Shown: positions 17,889 through 27,455, counted from the first letter of the stretch. The stretch is DNA of 64,000 nt from Alphaproteobacteria bacterium (GCA_017445475.1 JAFSUB010000018.1:62001-126000); one strand, 5' to 3'. Made by a program: numbers and translations. The notes: generated by a model not told the origin, from the letters alone.

Positions 17889-18649
17889 TTTTCACCCTTA
17901 ATAAAATCGGCATACCCTTCGGCTTCAAGCTGCAAAGCCAAATTTTTATCGCCGGATTTGACGATGCGCCCGCCGGCAAAAACGTGCACAAAATCAGGCT
18001 CAATTTGCTCAAGCAAATCTTGATGGTGGGTGATAATCAAAAAGGCGCGTTTTCCGTCGCGCAAGTTGTTGATGCCGCCGGAAACAATTTTTAAGGCGTC
18101 AATGTCAAGGCCGGAATCGGCTTCGTCCAAAATGGCAAGCGTGGGTTGTAAAATTGCCATTTGAAGTGTTTCCATCTTCTTTTTTTCGCCGCCCGAAAAA
18201 CCTGCATTAATGGCGCGTTTGAGCATATCCGAATTGATAAAAAGGCGGTTTGCTTCGTCGCGAACAAGGCGCATAAACGATGGCATATCAATTTCTTTTT
18301 GGCCTTCATATGTGCGTTTGGCGTTTAAGGCATGTTTTAAGAACGTTATAAAGGCAACACCTTCAATTTCAATCGGATATTGCATCAAAAGGAAAAGACC
18401 TTCGTTGGCGCGTTCTTCCACATCAAGTGAAAACAAATCTTTGCCCTTAAAGGTAACACTGCCCGATGTGGGCGTGTAGCCCGGTTTTCCGCTTAAAACA
18501 TTGGCCAAAGTCGACTTTCCGCCGCCGTTGGGCCCCATAATGGCGTGGACTTCGCCTTCGTTGATGGTTAAATTCAAACCTTTGATGATTTCCTTATCAC
18601 CGGCGTTTGCGTATAAATTTTTAATGTCGAGTATCGTTTTATTTGTCAT
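17882..18649 (-). CDS. sufC: SufC, Fe-S assembly ATPase
   Basis: 255 residues. ABC-type ATPase of the SufBC2D complex, with Walker A GPNGGGKST, signature FSGGEKKKME, Walker B LAILDEADSGLD and the H-loop ITHHQDLL. The start is MTNKTILDIKNLY at 18649. An upstream in-frame extension to 18787 would overlap the preceding MazG-like gene by more than 100 bp and has no family support. With the chosen start the overlap is 11 bp. sufB is separated from sufC by two unrelated small genes. Confidence 0.97.
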   Translation of the reverse strand: MTNKTILDIKNLYANAGDKEIIKGLNLTINEGEVHAIMGPNGGGKSTLANVLSGKPGYTPTSGSVTFKGKDLFSLDVEERANEGLFLLMQYPIEIEGVAFITFLKHALNAKRTYEGQKEIDMPSFMRLVRDEANRLFINSDMLKRAINAGFSGGEKKKMETLQMAILQPTLAILDEADSGLDIDALKIVSGGINNLRDGKRAFLIITHHQDLLEQIEPDFVHVFAGGRIVKSGDKNLALQLEAEGYADFIKGEKC

Positions 18650-18935
18650 GCGTTTTTTCCCATAGATTAAGCCTTTCTTCGATTGCTTTAAGCTTGTCTG
18701 TTTTATATGCCTCAACCTTGTCTTTGATATTATAGCAACATTTGAGTTGTTCAAGCATAATTTCAACATCGGCCGTTTCTTCAACAATTTCGGCGACGTT
18801 GTCTTTTTTGCGATTGACGTTTTTCAAAATTTCTTTGATAAGCTCGCTCATTTCTTCAATCACTTGAAGCATTTGAGGCTCTTTGCCCCAAACCCGTAAA
18901 GCACGCTGATATAATGTTTCTTGTGTTTTGTTCAT
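18639..18935 (-). CDS. MazG-like nucleotide pyrophosphohydrolase-type protein
   Basis: 98 residues, all-alpha. The pattern VIEEMSELIKEILK ... EIVEETADVEIMLEQL resembles the E-x2-E ... E-x2-D metal-binding helices of all-alpha NTP pyrophosphatases (MazG/phage-type). It would hydrolyse a nucleoside triphosphate to a monophosphate; the substrate is unknown. It overlaps sufC by 11 bp and so is co-transcribed with the suf genes, although it has no obvious role in Fe-S assembly. It may have arrived with the GIY-YIG gene beside it. Confidence 0.75.
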   Translation of the reverse strand: MNKTQETLYQRALRVWGKEPQMLQVIEEMSELIKEILKNVNRKKDNVAEIVEETADVEIMLEQLKCCYNIKDKVEAYKTDKLKAIEERLNLWEKTHDK

Positions 18936-18955
18936 TGTTAAATACTTCCTTTTGC

Positions 18956-18982
18956 GTCATTCTGAGCGTCAGCGAAGAATCC
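18956..18982. repeat. Left inverted repeat flanking the GIY-YIG gene
   Basis: The unit GTCATTCTGAGCG...GAAGAATCC recurs in inverted orientation at 19308-19342. It is a common type of dispersed intergenic repeat. Confidence 0.75.
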
Positions 18983-18992
18983 AGCTAAATCA

Positions 18993-19280
18993 TCACAACA
19001 ACTTTTCATATAAATCTTCCCATTCTTGGTTTGTTTGTTCAATTAAAGCGATTTTTTTGTTTCTTTTCCAACCTTTTAAAACTTTTTCCCGATGAATAGC
19101 TTCTTTTATATCACTAAAAATTTCGTAGTAAACCAATAATTTGACGTTATACTTTTTTGTAAATCCGGAATAAAAACCTGTTTTATGTTGCCAAATACGT
19201 TTGATTAAATCAGATGTTGCGCCGATATATAATGTTCCGTTTTTTTGACTGGCTAATATGTAAACATAAGAATTTAACAT
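18993..19280 (-). CDS. GIY-YIG domain endonuclease-like protein
   Basis: 95 residues, a single GIY-YIG domain. The motif is YVYILASQKNGTLYIGATSDL, the catalytic Arg is in LIKRIWQHK, and Glu is in EAIHREKVLKGW. These small stand-alone proteins occur widely and in many copies, usually of unknown role, possibly DNA repair or selfish spread. It lies between sufB and the MazG-like gene and is framed by inverted repeats (18956-18982 and 19308-19342), as if the gene and its repeats were inserted as a unit into the suf operon. Confidence 0.9.
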   Translation of the reverse strand: MLNSYVYILASQKNGTLYIGATSDLIKRIWQHKTGFYSGFTKKYNVKLLVYYEIFSDIKEAIHREKVLKGWKRNKKIALIEQTNQEWEDLYEKLL

Positions 19281-19307
19281 GATACATTAAAGATGGTTTG
19301 TTTTTCT

Positions 19308-19342
19308 GGATCCTTCGCGGTGTAAACCCCGCTCAGGATGAC
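19308..19342. repeat. Right inverted repeat flanking the GIY-YIG gene
   Basis: GGATCCTTCGCGG...GCTCAGGATGAC is the inverted partner of 18956-18982, with an extra internal segment. Confidence 0.75.
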
Positions 19343-19351
19343 GGGGGAAAA

Positions 19352-20797
19352 TCATCCAACGCTTCCTTCTAAGCTGATGTTAATGAGTTTTGCGGCTTCA
19401 ACAGCAAATTCCATCGGCAGTTTTTGCATCACCTCTTTGCAAAAACCGCTGACAATAAGCTGGGTGGCCTGTTCTTCGTTTAATCCCCTCTGCCTGCAAT
19501 AAAAAAGCTGTTCTTCGCTGATTTTCGAAGTTGTTGCTTCGTGTTCTAAAACAGCCGTTTTGTTTTCGTTTTCGATGTATGGCACGGTGTGTGAGCCGCA
19601 GGTTCGGCCGATGAGCAGACTGTCGCATTGCGAGTGATTGCGGGCACCCGTTGCGCCTTTGGCAATTTTAACAAGCCCGCGGTAGGTTTGGTTTGAAAAG
19701 CCTGCCGAAATGCCTTTTGAAATAATACGCGACGTTGTGTTTTGCCCCAAATGAATCATTTTTGTGCCGGTGTCGGCCTGCTGAAAATTGTTTGTGATGG
19801 CAACCGAATAAAATTCGCCCGATGAATTATTGCCCGCTAAAATGCACGAGGGATATTTCCACGTAACGGCCGAGCCGGTTTCGACCTGCGTCCACGAAAC
19901 TTTCGCGTTTTCGCCTTTGCAAAGTGCGCGCTTTGTTACAAAGTTGTAAACGCCGCCTTTGCCTTTGCTGTCGCCCGGATACCAGTTTTGAACGGTGGAA
20001 TATTTAACTTCCGCATCTTTTAAGACAACAATTTCAACAATGGCTGCGTGAAGCTGATTTTCATCGCGCATGGGTGCCGTGCAACCCTCTAAATAAGACA
20101 CATAACTCCCTTCTTCTGCAACAATTAAAGTTCGCTCAAACTGGCCGGTGTTCTGCGCATTTATGCGAAAATATGTTGAAAGCTCCATCGGGCACTTAAC
20201 GCCTTTTGGGATATAAACAAAAGAACCGTCCGTAAACACGGCACTGTTCAAACACGCAAAAAAATTGTCGCTATAAGGCACAACCAAACCCAAATATTTT
20301 TTTACCAACTCGGGGTGTTCTTTAACGGCTTCGGAAATGGAACAAAAAATAATGCCCATCTCTTTAAGTTTTGAACGATAGGTCGTGGCAACCGAAACAC
20401 TGTCGAGAACGGCGTCAACGGCCACAACGCCTGCCAAAATCTCTTGTTCTTTTAGGGGAATGCCGAGCTTGTCGTAGGTTTTTAAGATTTCTGGATTGAC
20501 CTCATCAAGACTTTTGGGTTTAGCCTTTTGTTTTGGAGCGGCATAATAAAACAAATCTTGATAGTTTAGCTTTTCATAGGTCAGCTTTGCCCATTTCGGC
20601 TCAACCATCGTCAGCCAATGCCGATAAGCCCTCAGACGGCGTTCAAGCAGCCAGTCGGGCTCGTCTTTTTTGCTTGAGATGAGCCTGATAATATCTTCAT
20701 TTAAGCCTTTAGGTGCGGTTTCAACCTCAATATCGCTGACAAAGCCGTATTTGTATTTATCACCGCTTAAATCTTCAATGTTTGGTTTTTGAACCAT
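19352..20797 (-). CDS. sufB: SufB, Fe-S cluster assembly scaffold subunit
   Basis: 481 residues. Scaffold of the SufBC2D complex. Clear family sequence includes [43 protein letters not shown], the conserved NCxxCD-type region [11 protein letters not shown], and the C-terminal [21 protein letters not shown]. It is first in the suf cluster on the minus strand and followed by the GIY-YIG cassette before sufC. No sufR or iscR-type regulator precedes it; the upstream neighbour is the divergent HELAH gene. Confidence 0.97.
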   Translation of the reverse strand: MVQKPNIEDLSGDKYKYGFVSDIEVETAPKGLNEDIIRLISSKKDEPDWLLERRLRAYRHWLTMVEPKWAKLTYEKLNYQDLFYYAAPKQKAKPKSLDEVNPEILKTYDKLGIPLKEQEILAGVVAVDAVLDSVSVATTYRSKLKEMGIIFCSISEAVKEHPELVKKYLGLVVPYSDNFFACLNSAVFTDGSFVYIPKGVKCPMELSTYFRINAQNTGQFERTLIVAEEGSYVSYLEGCTAPMRDENQLHAAIVEIVVLKDAEVKYSTVQNWYPGDSKGKGGVYNFVTKRALCKGENAKVSWTQVETGSAVTWKYPSCILAGNNSSGEFYSVAITNNFQQADTGTKMIHLGQNTTSRIISKGISAGFSNQTYRGLVKIAKGATGARNHSQCDSLLIGRTCGSHTVPYIENENKTAVLEHEATTSKISEEQLFYCRQRGLNEEQATQLIVSGFCKEVMQKLPMEFAVEAAKLINISLEGSVG

Positions 20798-20870
20798 TTT
20801 TTTCCTCGTTTTTTAAGGCTCACATTAAGCGCTTTTTGTTCAAAAATCAAGGGGGATTTCATCGAATTTG

Positions 20871-20899
20871 TTGACTTCTTTGAATATTTTTCGTAGAAT
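20871..20899 (+). promoter_or_regulatory. Promoter of the HELAH gene
   Basis: TTGACT (20871-20876), a 17-bp spacer and TAGAAT (20894-20899). Confidence 0.75.
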
Positions 20900-20930
20900 A
20901 TAAGAAGATTGAAGCCAAAGGGTTTGTGTC

Positions 20931-22883
20931 ATGGTTAAAATTAGAGAGGTTAACAGAGATATATATTCAATCGGTGCCAAAGCAGGCGTTGCCGTTTTTT
21001 GCTATGACGACATACACAACGCTGTTGTTAACAATCAATTTCATTATGATTATCAAAAAGTGATAGATGAGGTTGCCAAACTTCAAAACATCAGCGCAGA
21101 TGAGGCGGAAAAGGGGCTACTTAAAAAAGGTGTGCTTTTACCGCTTCCGAACGGTGAATACAAAGTTGATGTTAAGGACGCATTTTTTGACGGTGTGAAC
21201 TATGGCTCCGTTTTCTTTGTTAACCGTAGCAAAGATTGTGAAACCAAATATCACGAACTTGCTCATTCTCTTCAAGAAAAATACGGCCTGTTTGCCAAAG
21301 AGGCAATAGACAGGGTTTATGAAAAAGTTACAAAAGATATGGCGGCGGCGCAGAAGCACTCAAAAGGAGAGGGTTTTACAGGCGTTGCAAAAGATGAATA
21401 TATCAACTATCTCAAAGAAATGCATGCTGAAAGTTTTGCCTATGCGGCGATGATGCTCAGAGCCGAAAATAAGGCTGATTTTATTTGGCAACAGGCTCGT
21501 GCATACGGCAACGCCGTTCTCAATCAGATGCGTGCTTTTCTGCCTTTAGGAACAGCAAAATATGATGAAAATCATGCCAAGTTTTATGCAAGCCTTCCTG
21601 TGATAAAGCACACCGTCAAAAGAATGCGTAAAACGCATAAAATCGGCAAAACGGGGCAGTTTTTTGAAAAAGACGGTGTTCTACAAGATGAAGCATTGGC
21701 GCGTTTTTGCGAAGATATTGTTTTAAGGGAAGCATATTCGCCCAAAACCTTAAAATCTTTCTTTGAATATCGTATGCTTAAAAATCCGCGCAGCAAAGAG
21801 CGCGGTTGGCGAAGAGATGCTTTTGAAGCGGCGTTACTGGCCGTTCCGGCGCTCATAACGACGTTGCCGGAGGACGGAATTGTTGAGGCCGTCAAAAACC
21901 GGCGCAAGCACAATGCACTTTATCGGCTTGAAAAACAAAACATCGAAAAATATGTGCACGCCGATATTCAAACCATATCGTCTGAAATGCGCGCTTTGAA
22001 AGCATACGAAAAGCTTTTGGTCGCTTTGAGCCAAAGCGGCAACACACAGTTTGAAAATTATGTTCGCTCGAATTGCAGTGATATTTTGCAAAACGGGCAA
22101 ATGCCTAAATCGGTTATTCGCTACAAAACAAATATCGACTTTCTTTCGAAAAAAGAACGGGCAGAGCTTTCGACTTTGTTCGAATATGCGGGAAAAATTG
22201 TTTCTCAACATGCGGAAAATCCTTATTTTAAAACGCTGATTGAATCAAGTTGCGACTTTATGACAACAAAAAATCTGATTGAGCAAAAAAAGCAAAATCC
22301 GCTTGTTGAGGTTATTGATGCGGCCAATCTTGAGAAAAAGAGCAAACCGAAGCAATCGGCTAAAAGTGCGTTTAATGCGCAAATTTCAGAGATAAACACT
22401 TTTTTACAAGACCATCCAAATGAGCAATTGCAGCTTCAGACCGTTTTAACGGACGTGCTTGTTCGTTATGGACCAAAGATATATGATGACGGGCTTTTAG
22501 AAAAACTTTCGCAAAACATCAAGCCGAAAAGAGATTTTTTGGGCTTGAAAAAAAAGAAGCTTGATAAAGACTTGAGCAAACTCATCGACAGCCTTTCATA
22601 CGTTTATTTTAGACATTCATCGGATGAAGCATATCTGGCCTTGTTAGAGCAAACAAAAAGCGTTTCGGGTTCAAGCATCAATTTTGAAAAAATTAAGCAA
22701 AAACAAAACAAGCCGGATGCCTTAACCGTTAAGTCGCGTCAGGTTGTTGAAAAGCTTCGGGGAATTACAAGAACCCCAAAAAGCGGTGTGTCGGCTGAAG
22801 TTTTGCCCGAAACTTCACAAAGCGATGTAAATACGGATGTCGTCGCTTCTCAATCCGCTTCAAAACAGGAAGAAGGTCGCTAA
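20931..22883 (+). CDS. Large protein with HExxH zinc-protease-like motif
   Basis: 650 residues, not recognised as a whole. At about residue 107 the sequence YHELAHSLQEKYG contains HELAH, a classic HExxH zincin motif, and EMHAESFAYAAMML about 55 residues later could supply the third ligand. There is no signal peptide, so it is cytoplasmic or exported by a non-Sec route. The remainder is Lys/Glu-rich and helical, ending in a disordered tail (SGVSAEVLPETSQSDVNTD). A metallopeptidase effector or a large-toxin-like protein are both possible. It has its own strong promoter and AAGGG RBS and is divergent from sufB. Confidence 0.75.
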   Translation: MVKIREVNRDIYSIGAKAGVAVFCYDDIHNAVVNNQFHYDYQKVIDEVAKLQNISADEAEKGLLKKGVLLPLPNGEYKVDVKDAFFDGVNYGSVFFVNRSKDCETKYHELAHSLQEKYGLFAKEAIDRVYEKVTKDMAAAQKHSKGEGFTGVAKDEYINYLKEMHAESFAYAAMMLRAENKADFIWQQARAYGNAVLNQMRAFLPLGTAKYDENHAKFYASLPVIKHTVKRMRKTHKIGKTGQFFEKDGVLQDEALARFCEDIVLREAYSPKTLKSFFEYRMLKNPRSKERGWRRDAFEAALLAVPALITTLPEDGIVEAVKNRRKHNALYRLEKQNIEKYVHADIQTISSEMRALKAYEKLLVALSQSGNTQFENYVRSNCSDILQNGQMPKSVIRYKTNIDFLSKKERAELSTLFEYAGKIVSQHAENPYFKTLIESSCDFMTTKNLIEQKKQNPLVEVIDAANLEKKSKPKQSAKSAFNAQISEINTFLQDHPNEQLQLQTVLTDVLVRYGPKIYDDGLLEKLSQNIKPKRDFLGLKKKKLDKDLSKLIDSLSYVYFRHSSDEAYLALLEQTKSVSGSSINFEKIKQKQNKPDALTVKSRQVVEKLRGITRTPKSGVSAEVLPETSQSDVNTDVVASQSASKQEEGR

Positions 22884-22947
22884 AAAAATACAATTTAAGA
22901 AAAAGTTAGTGATTTTGGCGCTATACTCCTTCATCAAAGGTTGAAAA

Positions 22948-23826
22948 ATGCTCAAAAAAAGTGTTTTGATATGGCTTGTTTGCGCTGTTTTAAGCGGCTG
23001 TTCTTATTTGCAGAACTTGCCGCTTTTCGGCCGTGCGCCCGATGTGGTTGAGGTGAAAAAAGGCGACACGCTCTACAGCATTGCCAAGCGTTATGACATG
23101 TCGATTGATGAACTTATCGAGCTCAACGGTATCGACAGCCCCGATCAGCTTTATGTCGGGCAAGTGCTGAAAATGAGCGCAAACACGGTTTACACGGTTA
23201 AAAAGGGCGACACACTGGCCTCAATCGCAAGGCGATATCACACAAACTATAAGGCTTTGGCACAAAAAAACAACATTAAAGAACCGTATAACTTAAATGT
23301 CGGGCAAAAAATTATCGTTTCGGCAAGTTCGGCACCGGTGCAAAAAAGCACGGCCCAAAATACCACGCCTGTAAAGAAACAATCCGGCGTGCAAAATCAG
23401 ACGGGAAGAAAAAACCAAACAGCAAGCGCAGTTCCCGTTTCGACCAAACGCAGTGCGAAATTTATGTGGCCCGTTTCAGGCAAGGTTATTTCTTCTTTCG
23501 GGGCGACGGGAAAAGGACGCAAAAATGACGGAATCAACATTTCGGCGCCGCTCGGCACAACGGTCAAGGCCGGCGACAAGGGAACGGTTGCTTATGCCGG
23601 CAACGGCCTTAAGGGTTTTGGCAACCTTATTTTGATTAAACATTCGGACGGCTATATCACGGCTTATGCGCATAATGAAAAGATTTTGGTTCAGAAAGGA
23701 CAAATCGTGCAACGGGGTGAAAAAATTGCAACCGTGGGACAAACGGGCGGCGTGAACAAACCGCAGCTTCACTTTGAGGTTCGTGCGGGCAAAAAGGCCG
23801 TTAATCCGAGAAATTATCTGCCTTGA
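22948..23826 (+). CDS. NlpD-like lipoprotein: two LysM domains and degenerate LytM/M23 domain
   Basis: 292 residues. A lipoprotein signal with lipobox LSGC is followed by two LysM domains (VKKGDTLYSIAKRYDMS at about 38 and VKKGDTLASIARRYHTN at about 86) and a Pro/Gln linker. A C-terminal M23/LytM domain starts at MWPVSGKVISSFG. The zinc ligands are partly lost: the usual HxGIDI is NDGINI, and the final HxH is HFE, while AYAHN remains. NlpD and EnvC have such degenerate domains and activate amidases rather than cutting peptidoglycan. An outer-membrane amidase activator in cell separation is therefore likely. Confidence 0.88.
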   Translation: MLKKSVLIWLVCAVLSGCSYLQNLPLFGRAPDVVEVKKGDTLYSIAKRYDMSIDELIELNGIDSPDQLYVGQVLKMSANTVYTVKKGDTLASIARRYHTNYKALAQKNNIKEPYNLNVGQKIIVSASSAPVQKSTAQNTTPVKKQSGVQNQTGRKNQTASAVPVSTKRSAKFMWPVSGKVISSFGATGKGRKNDGINISAPLGTTVKAGDKGTVAYAGNGLKGFGNLILIKHSDGYITAYAHNEKILVQKGQIVQRGEKIATVGQTGGVNKPQLHFEVRAGKKAVNPRNYLP

Positions 23827-23862
23827 AAATAAAAAAAATGTTCAATACTTTGATTTTATGTC

Positions 23863-23890
23863 TTGAGATATCAAATTTTTGCGTTATAGT
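23863..23890 (+). promoter_or_regulatory. Promoter of yajC-secDF
   Basis: TTGAGA (23863-23868), a 16-bp spacer and TATAGT (23885-23890), 30 bp before the yajC ATG. Confidence 0.65.
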
Positions 23891-23919
23891 GCAAGCAGTT
23901 TAATTTTTGGGAGAAACAG

Positions 23920-24273
23920 ATGTTTATTTCAAATGCTTTTGCGCAAAGTGCTTCCGAGGTTGCGGGTGCATCGCCGATTTTGGGCACCGTGCTTCAAATT
24001 GCGTTGATTTTTGTGGTGTTTTATTTGCTGCTTATTCGTCCGCAGCAAAAGAAGATGAAACAGCACGAAGCCGCGCTTTTGGCAATTAAAGCGGGCGACA
24101 ATGTTATCACGGGCGGCGGCATATACGCCACTGTTATTGCGGTAGATGGCGATGATTTAACGCTTGAAATTTCAAAAGGTGTTGAGGTGAAGGCACATCG
24201 CTATACCATTCGTGAGGTTTTGCAAAAAACCGAGGCGCCCGAGCGCAAAACAAAAAAGAACAAAAAAAGTTAG
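23920..24273 (+). CDS. yajC: YajC, preprotein translocase accessory subunit
   Basis: 117 residues. One membrane segment (LGTVLQIALIFVVFYLLLI) is followed by the family signature RPQQKKMKQHEA and GDNVITGGGIYATV. It associates with SecDF at the SecYEG translocon in the inner membrane. The start ATG 23920 follows GGGAGA. It is first of the yajC-secD-secF operon, with secD 9 bp downstream. The tail is lysine-rich. Confidence 0.96.
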   Translation: MFISNAFAQSASEVAGASPILGTVLQIALIFVVFYLLLIRPQQKKMKQHEAALLAIKAGDNVITGGGIYATVIAVDGDDLTLEISKGVEVKAHRYTIREVLQKTEAPERKTKKNKKS

Positions 24274-24282
24274 GACAAAAAG

Positions 24283-25830
24283 ATGTATAAGTTATCAAAA
24301 CAAAGAGTTTTAATGATTTTAGCGGTTTGTTTGGTCGGCTTTATTTTGGCTGTGCCGAATTTTATGCCAAAGTCGCTTAAATTGCCCACATGGTGGCAAC
24401 CTGTGAGTCTTGGGCTTGATTTGCAGGGTGGTTCGAATCTGCTCTTGGAAGTGAATATGAAAGAGGTTGTGCGTGAACGTATGGGGCTTTTGGAAGACGC
24501 TGTGCGCCAAAGCCTGCGTGAACATCGTATACGCTATCAAAACTTATCTGCCGGTGCGGACAGTGTTAAAGTGAAAATCGACAACTATAATGCACGCACA
24601 CAAGCGATGGGTTATTTCAAAAAGCTGGAAGACGGGCTTGAAGTAACCACCGATGAAAACGGCACAATCGAAATTAAATACTCCGAGCAGGCCTTAAATA
24701 TGCTTGCTAAAAGGGTTATTGATCAATCAATAGAAATCGTGCGTCGCCGCATTGATGAGCTCGGGACTAAAGAGCCGGTTATTCAAAGTCAGGGTTCAAG
24801 CCGGATTGTGGTTCAGCTTCCCGGTGTTCAAAATCCCGAAGAAGTTAAAGCGCTGTTAGGCAAAACGGCAAAAATGTCGTTTCACTTGGTTGACAGCCGA
24901 ACAACGGCCGGCGATGCCAAAAGAGGAAAATTAAGCAACACATCGCGCGTGATTAACAGCGCCGAAGGCGGCCAGCTTGTGATTCAGCGAAAAGCTGCTG
25001 TCGGCGGTGAAAATTTGACGGATGCGCAGGTTGCTTTTCAAGACGGTGGGGCTGTTGTATCGTTTAAGTTTAACACAATCGGAGGCAGAAAGTTTGGCGA
25101 GGTTACCAAGAACAATGTCGGCGAAAGGTTGGCCATTGTTTTGGATAATGAAGTGATTTCAGCGCCGACAATTCAAGGTCCGATTTTGGGCGGCAGCGGT
25201 GTGATTACCGGAAATTTCAGCGCTGAAGAAGCCAACAATTTGGCAATGCTTTTGCGTTCGGGTGCTTTGCCTGCGCCACTCGAAATTTTGGAAGAACGCA
25301 CGGTTGGTGCAGGTCTTGGTGCCGATTCAATCAAAGATGGTGTGTTTGCCTCGATTGTCGGGCTTATTGCCGTTGTTGTGTTTATGATTTTAGCGTATGG
25401 CCTGTTCGGTTTGTTTACGACCATCACGGTTTTGATTAACCTTGTTTTGATGCTTGGGGCAATGAGTTTTATCGGCACAACGCTGACACTTCCGGGTATT
25501 GCGGGCATTATTTTGACAATCGGTATGGCGGTTGATGCCAATGTGCTGATTTTTGAACGTATGCGCGAAGAGGTCAAAAACGGAAGAACCCCGCGTGATG
25601 CAGCAGACACAGGTTTTACGGAAGCGTGGTCAACAATTGTCGATTCAAATTTAACAACGCTTGTTGCGGCTGCCGTTCTGTTTTGGTTTGGCACGGGGCC
25701 GGTCAGAGGTTTTGCCGTTACGCTTTCCATCGGTATTTTAACGTCGATGTTTACTTCCGTTACGGTTACGCGTTTGATTATTACCTATTGGCTTAATCGC
25801 TTTAAGCCGACAAAACTGCCGATTCAATAA
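24283..25830 (+). CDS. secD: SecD, protein export RND-type subunit
   Basis: 515 residues. Inner-membrane subunit that uses the proton gradient to pull exported proteins into the periplasm. Visible are the N-terminal LGLDLQGGSNLLLEV, the periplasmic P1 region with SRIVVQLPGVQNPEEVKALLGKTAKMSFHLV, and the C-terminal membrane block with GIAGIILTIGMAVDANVLIFERMREE. It is shorter than E. coli SecD, as is common in alphaproteobacteria. It is co-transcribed with yajC and secF. Confidence 0.97.
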   Translation: MYKLSKQRVLMILAVCLVGFILAVPNFMPKSLKLPTWWQPVSLGLDLQGGSNLLLEVNMKEVVRERMGLLEDAVRQSLREHRIRYQNLSAGADSVKVKIDNYNARTQAMGYFKKLEDGLEVTTDENGTIEIKYSEQALNMLAKRVIDQSIEIVRRRIDELGTKEPVIQSQGSSRIVVQLPGVQNPEEVKALLGKTAKMSFHLVDSRTTAGDAKRGKLSNTSRVINSAEGGQLVIQRKAAVGGENLTDAQVAFQDGGAVVSFKFNTIGGRKFGEVTKNNVGERLAIVLDNEVISAPTIQGPILGGSGVITGNFSAEEANNLAMLLRSGALPAPLEILEERTVGAGLGADSIKDGVFASIVGLIAVVVFMILAYGLFGLFTTITVLINLVLMLGAMSFIGTTLTLPGIAGIILTIGMAVDANVLIFERMREEVKNGRTPRDAADTGFTEAWSTIVDSNLTTLVAAAVLFWFGTGPVRGFAVTLSIGILTSMFTSVTVTRLIITYWLNRFKPTKLPIQ

Positions 25831-25848
25831 GAGAGAAGGACAAAGAAG

Positions 25849-26787
25849 ATGAGAATATTCAGTTGGATTACAAAAGACACAAACATTGATTTTTTAAAAC
25901 CGCGTAAGCTGACATATACAGCCTCGATTTTGCTGGTGCTTGCCTCGGTTTGGCTGATGTTTTTCCACGGTTTTAACTATGGTATTGATTTTTCCGGCGG
26001 TGTTTTGATGGAGATTAAAAGCGAAAACAAAATCAATGTTGAGCAAATCAGGCAAAAACTTTCCGTGCTCGGTTTAGACGAGCTGACGCTTCAAAGTTTG
26101 GGCGAAGAAGGCAACGAGCTGATGATTCGCGCGCAGGCTGATAATGCCAATGAGGAAAGCCAACGTATTGCGATTGTCAAAATCAAAGAGATTTTGGGAA
26201 ACTCTTACGAGTATCGCCGTGTTGAATCTGTCGGTCCGCAAGTCGGAGACGAATTAAAGCGTGCGGGTGTGATTGCGTCTTTAATTGCAATTTTGGCGAT
26301 TTGCGCTTATGTGTGGTTTCGCTTTGAATGGCAATTTGCATTGGGTGCGCTTTTAGGGTTGTTTCACGACATCATCATCACGGTCGGCTTCTTGTCGCTC
26401 TTTGATTTTGATATCAGCTTAACAACGGTTGCCGCCATTCTGACGCTTGCGGGTTATTCAATTAACGATACGGTTGTCAACTATGACCGAATTAGGGAGA
26501 ACTTACGTAAATTCAAGAAGATGAGCCAATATGATTTAATCAACAAAAGTATCAACGACATTTTTTCACGCACGATTTTAACGGGCTTGACAACACTATG
26601 CGCGGCTGTCGCTTTGTTTGCGTTCGGCGGCGATGCGTTGAGAAGCTTTTCTTTTGTTATATGGTTTGGCGTGATTATCGGCACATATTCTTCGATTTAC
26701 ATTTCGTGCGTGTTTTTGAATGTGTTTGACTTAAGAAAGACGCAGGAAAAGCGTGCACAAGACGTTAATCCGTTCGGCAACGTTTAA
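25849..26787 (+). CDS. secF: SecF, protein export RND-type subunit
   Basis: 312 residues. Partner of SecD. The N-terminal membrane helix is followed by NYGIDFSGGVLMEI and VGPQVGDELKRAGV, then the membrane block with ALGALLGLFHDIIITVGF and AGYSINDTVVNYDRIREN. It follows secD by 18 bp and is closed by a terminator. Confidence 0.97.
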   Translation: MRIFSWITKDTNIDFLKPRKLTYTASILLVLASVWLMFFHGFNYGIDFSGGVLMEIKSENKINVEQIRQKLSVLGLDELTLQSLGEEGNELMIRAQADNANEESQRIAIVKIKEILGNSYEYRRVESVGPQVGDELKRAGVIASLIAILAICAYVWFRFEWQFALGALLGLFHDIIITVGFLSLFDFDISLTTVAAILTLAGYSINDTVVNYDRIRENLRKFKKMSQYDLINKSINDIFSRTILTGLTTLCAAVALFAFGGDALRSFSFVIWFGVIIGTYSSIYISCVFLNVFDLRKTQEKRAQDVNPFGNV

Positions 26788-26814
26788 AAATCAAAATTTT
26801 AGATGTTGAAAATA

Positions 26815-26847
26815 AAAAAATCGGTTTGTTTTTCAGGCCGATTTTTT
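26815..26847 (+). terminator. Terminator of the sec operon
   Basis: AAAAAATCGG (26815-26824) pairs with CCGATTTTTT (26838-26847), followed by T residues. Confidence 0.8.
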
Positions 26848-26873
26848 TTATGCTACTTAAAGAGGAGGGCAAA

Positions 26874-27455
26874 ATGACAATTGTTGCGATTTGGTGTCGG
26901 CATACAGGCGATAATGTGATTGGAATCGGTCAAAATATTCCATGGCATATTTCAAGCGATTTTAAGCGTTTTCGGCGCATCACCGAGGGCGGCATTGTTT
27001 TGGCGGGCGAAAGAACTTATGAAAGTTTTCCGAACAAAACACTCCCAAACCGCAAAATTTATGTTTTGACGTTTAATCCCGCTTATGAAGTTTCAGACAA
27101 AGAAAATCACTTTGTAATAACAGATGCCGATGCGCTTAAAAATGAAAGCAAAACCATTTATCTTTCGGGCGGTGCAAGCGTTTATAAGCTTTTTATGACA
27201 GGCGCGGTTGAGTTTATGCCCGATGTGGTGGTTGACTGCGTTTATCAAGGCGATTTAAATGCCGATTTGAAAGGGCAAAAGGTTGATATTACGCCTTGCG
27301 TTGATGTGCTTAAAGAAAAATACGAGCAAATTTCCAAAGATTACATGGAAGACAACATCACAACGCGCGTTTTGGTCAAAAAAGGCGATTTTGTGGATCA
27401 ATCGGTCATCAAACACATTTTATCTGCCATTGAAAACAAAGGAGAAAACAAATGA
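26874..27455 (+). CDS. folA: Dihydrofolate reductase
   Basis: 193 residues. Reduces dihydrofolate to tetrahydrofolate with [38 protein letters not shown] carries the substrate-site W and D of the family; [15 protein letters not shown] and [12 protein letters not shown] are the cofactor-binding segments. The start ATG 26874 follows GAGGAGGG. The sequence is divergent and has a longer C-terminus than the ~160-residue norm. It overlaps thyA by 4 bp (ATGA), reversing the more common thyA-folA order. The pair recycles the dihydrofolate made by ThyA. Confidence 0.88.
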   Translation: MTIVAIWCRHTGDNVIGIGQNIPWHISSDFKRFRRITEGGIVLAGERTYESFPNKTLPNRKIYVLTFNPAYEVSDKENHFVITDADALKNESKTIYLSGGASVYKLFMTGAVEFMPDVVVDCVYQGDLNADLKGQKVDITPCVDVLKEKYEQISKDYMEDNITTRVLVKKGDFVDQSVIKHILSAIENKGENK

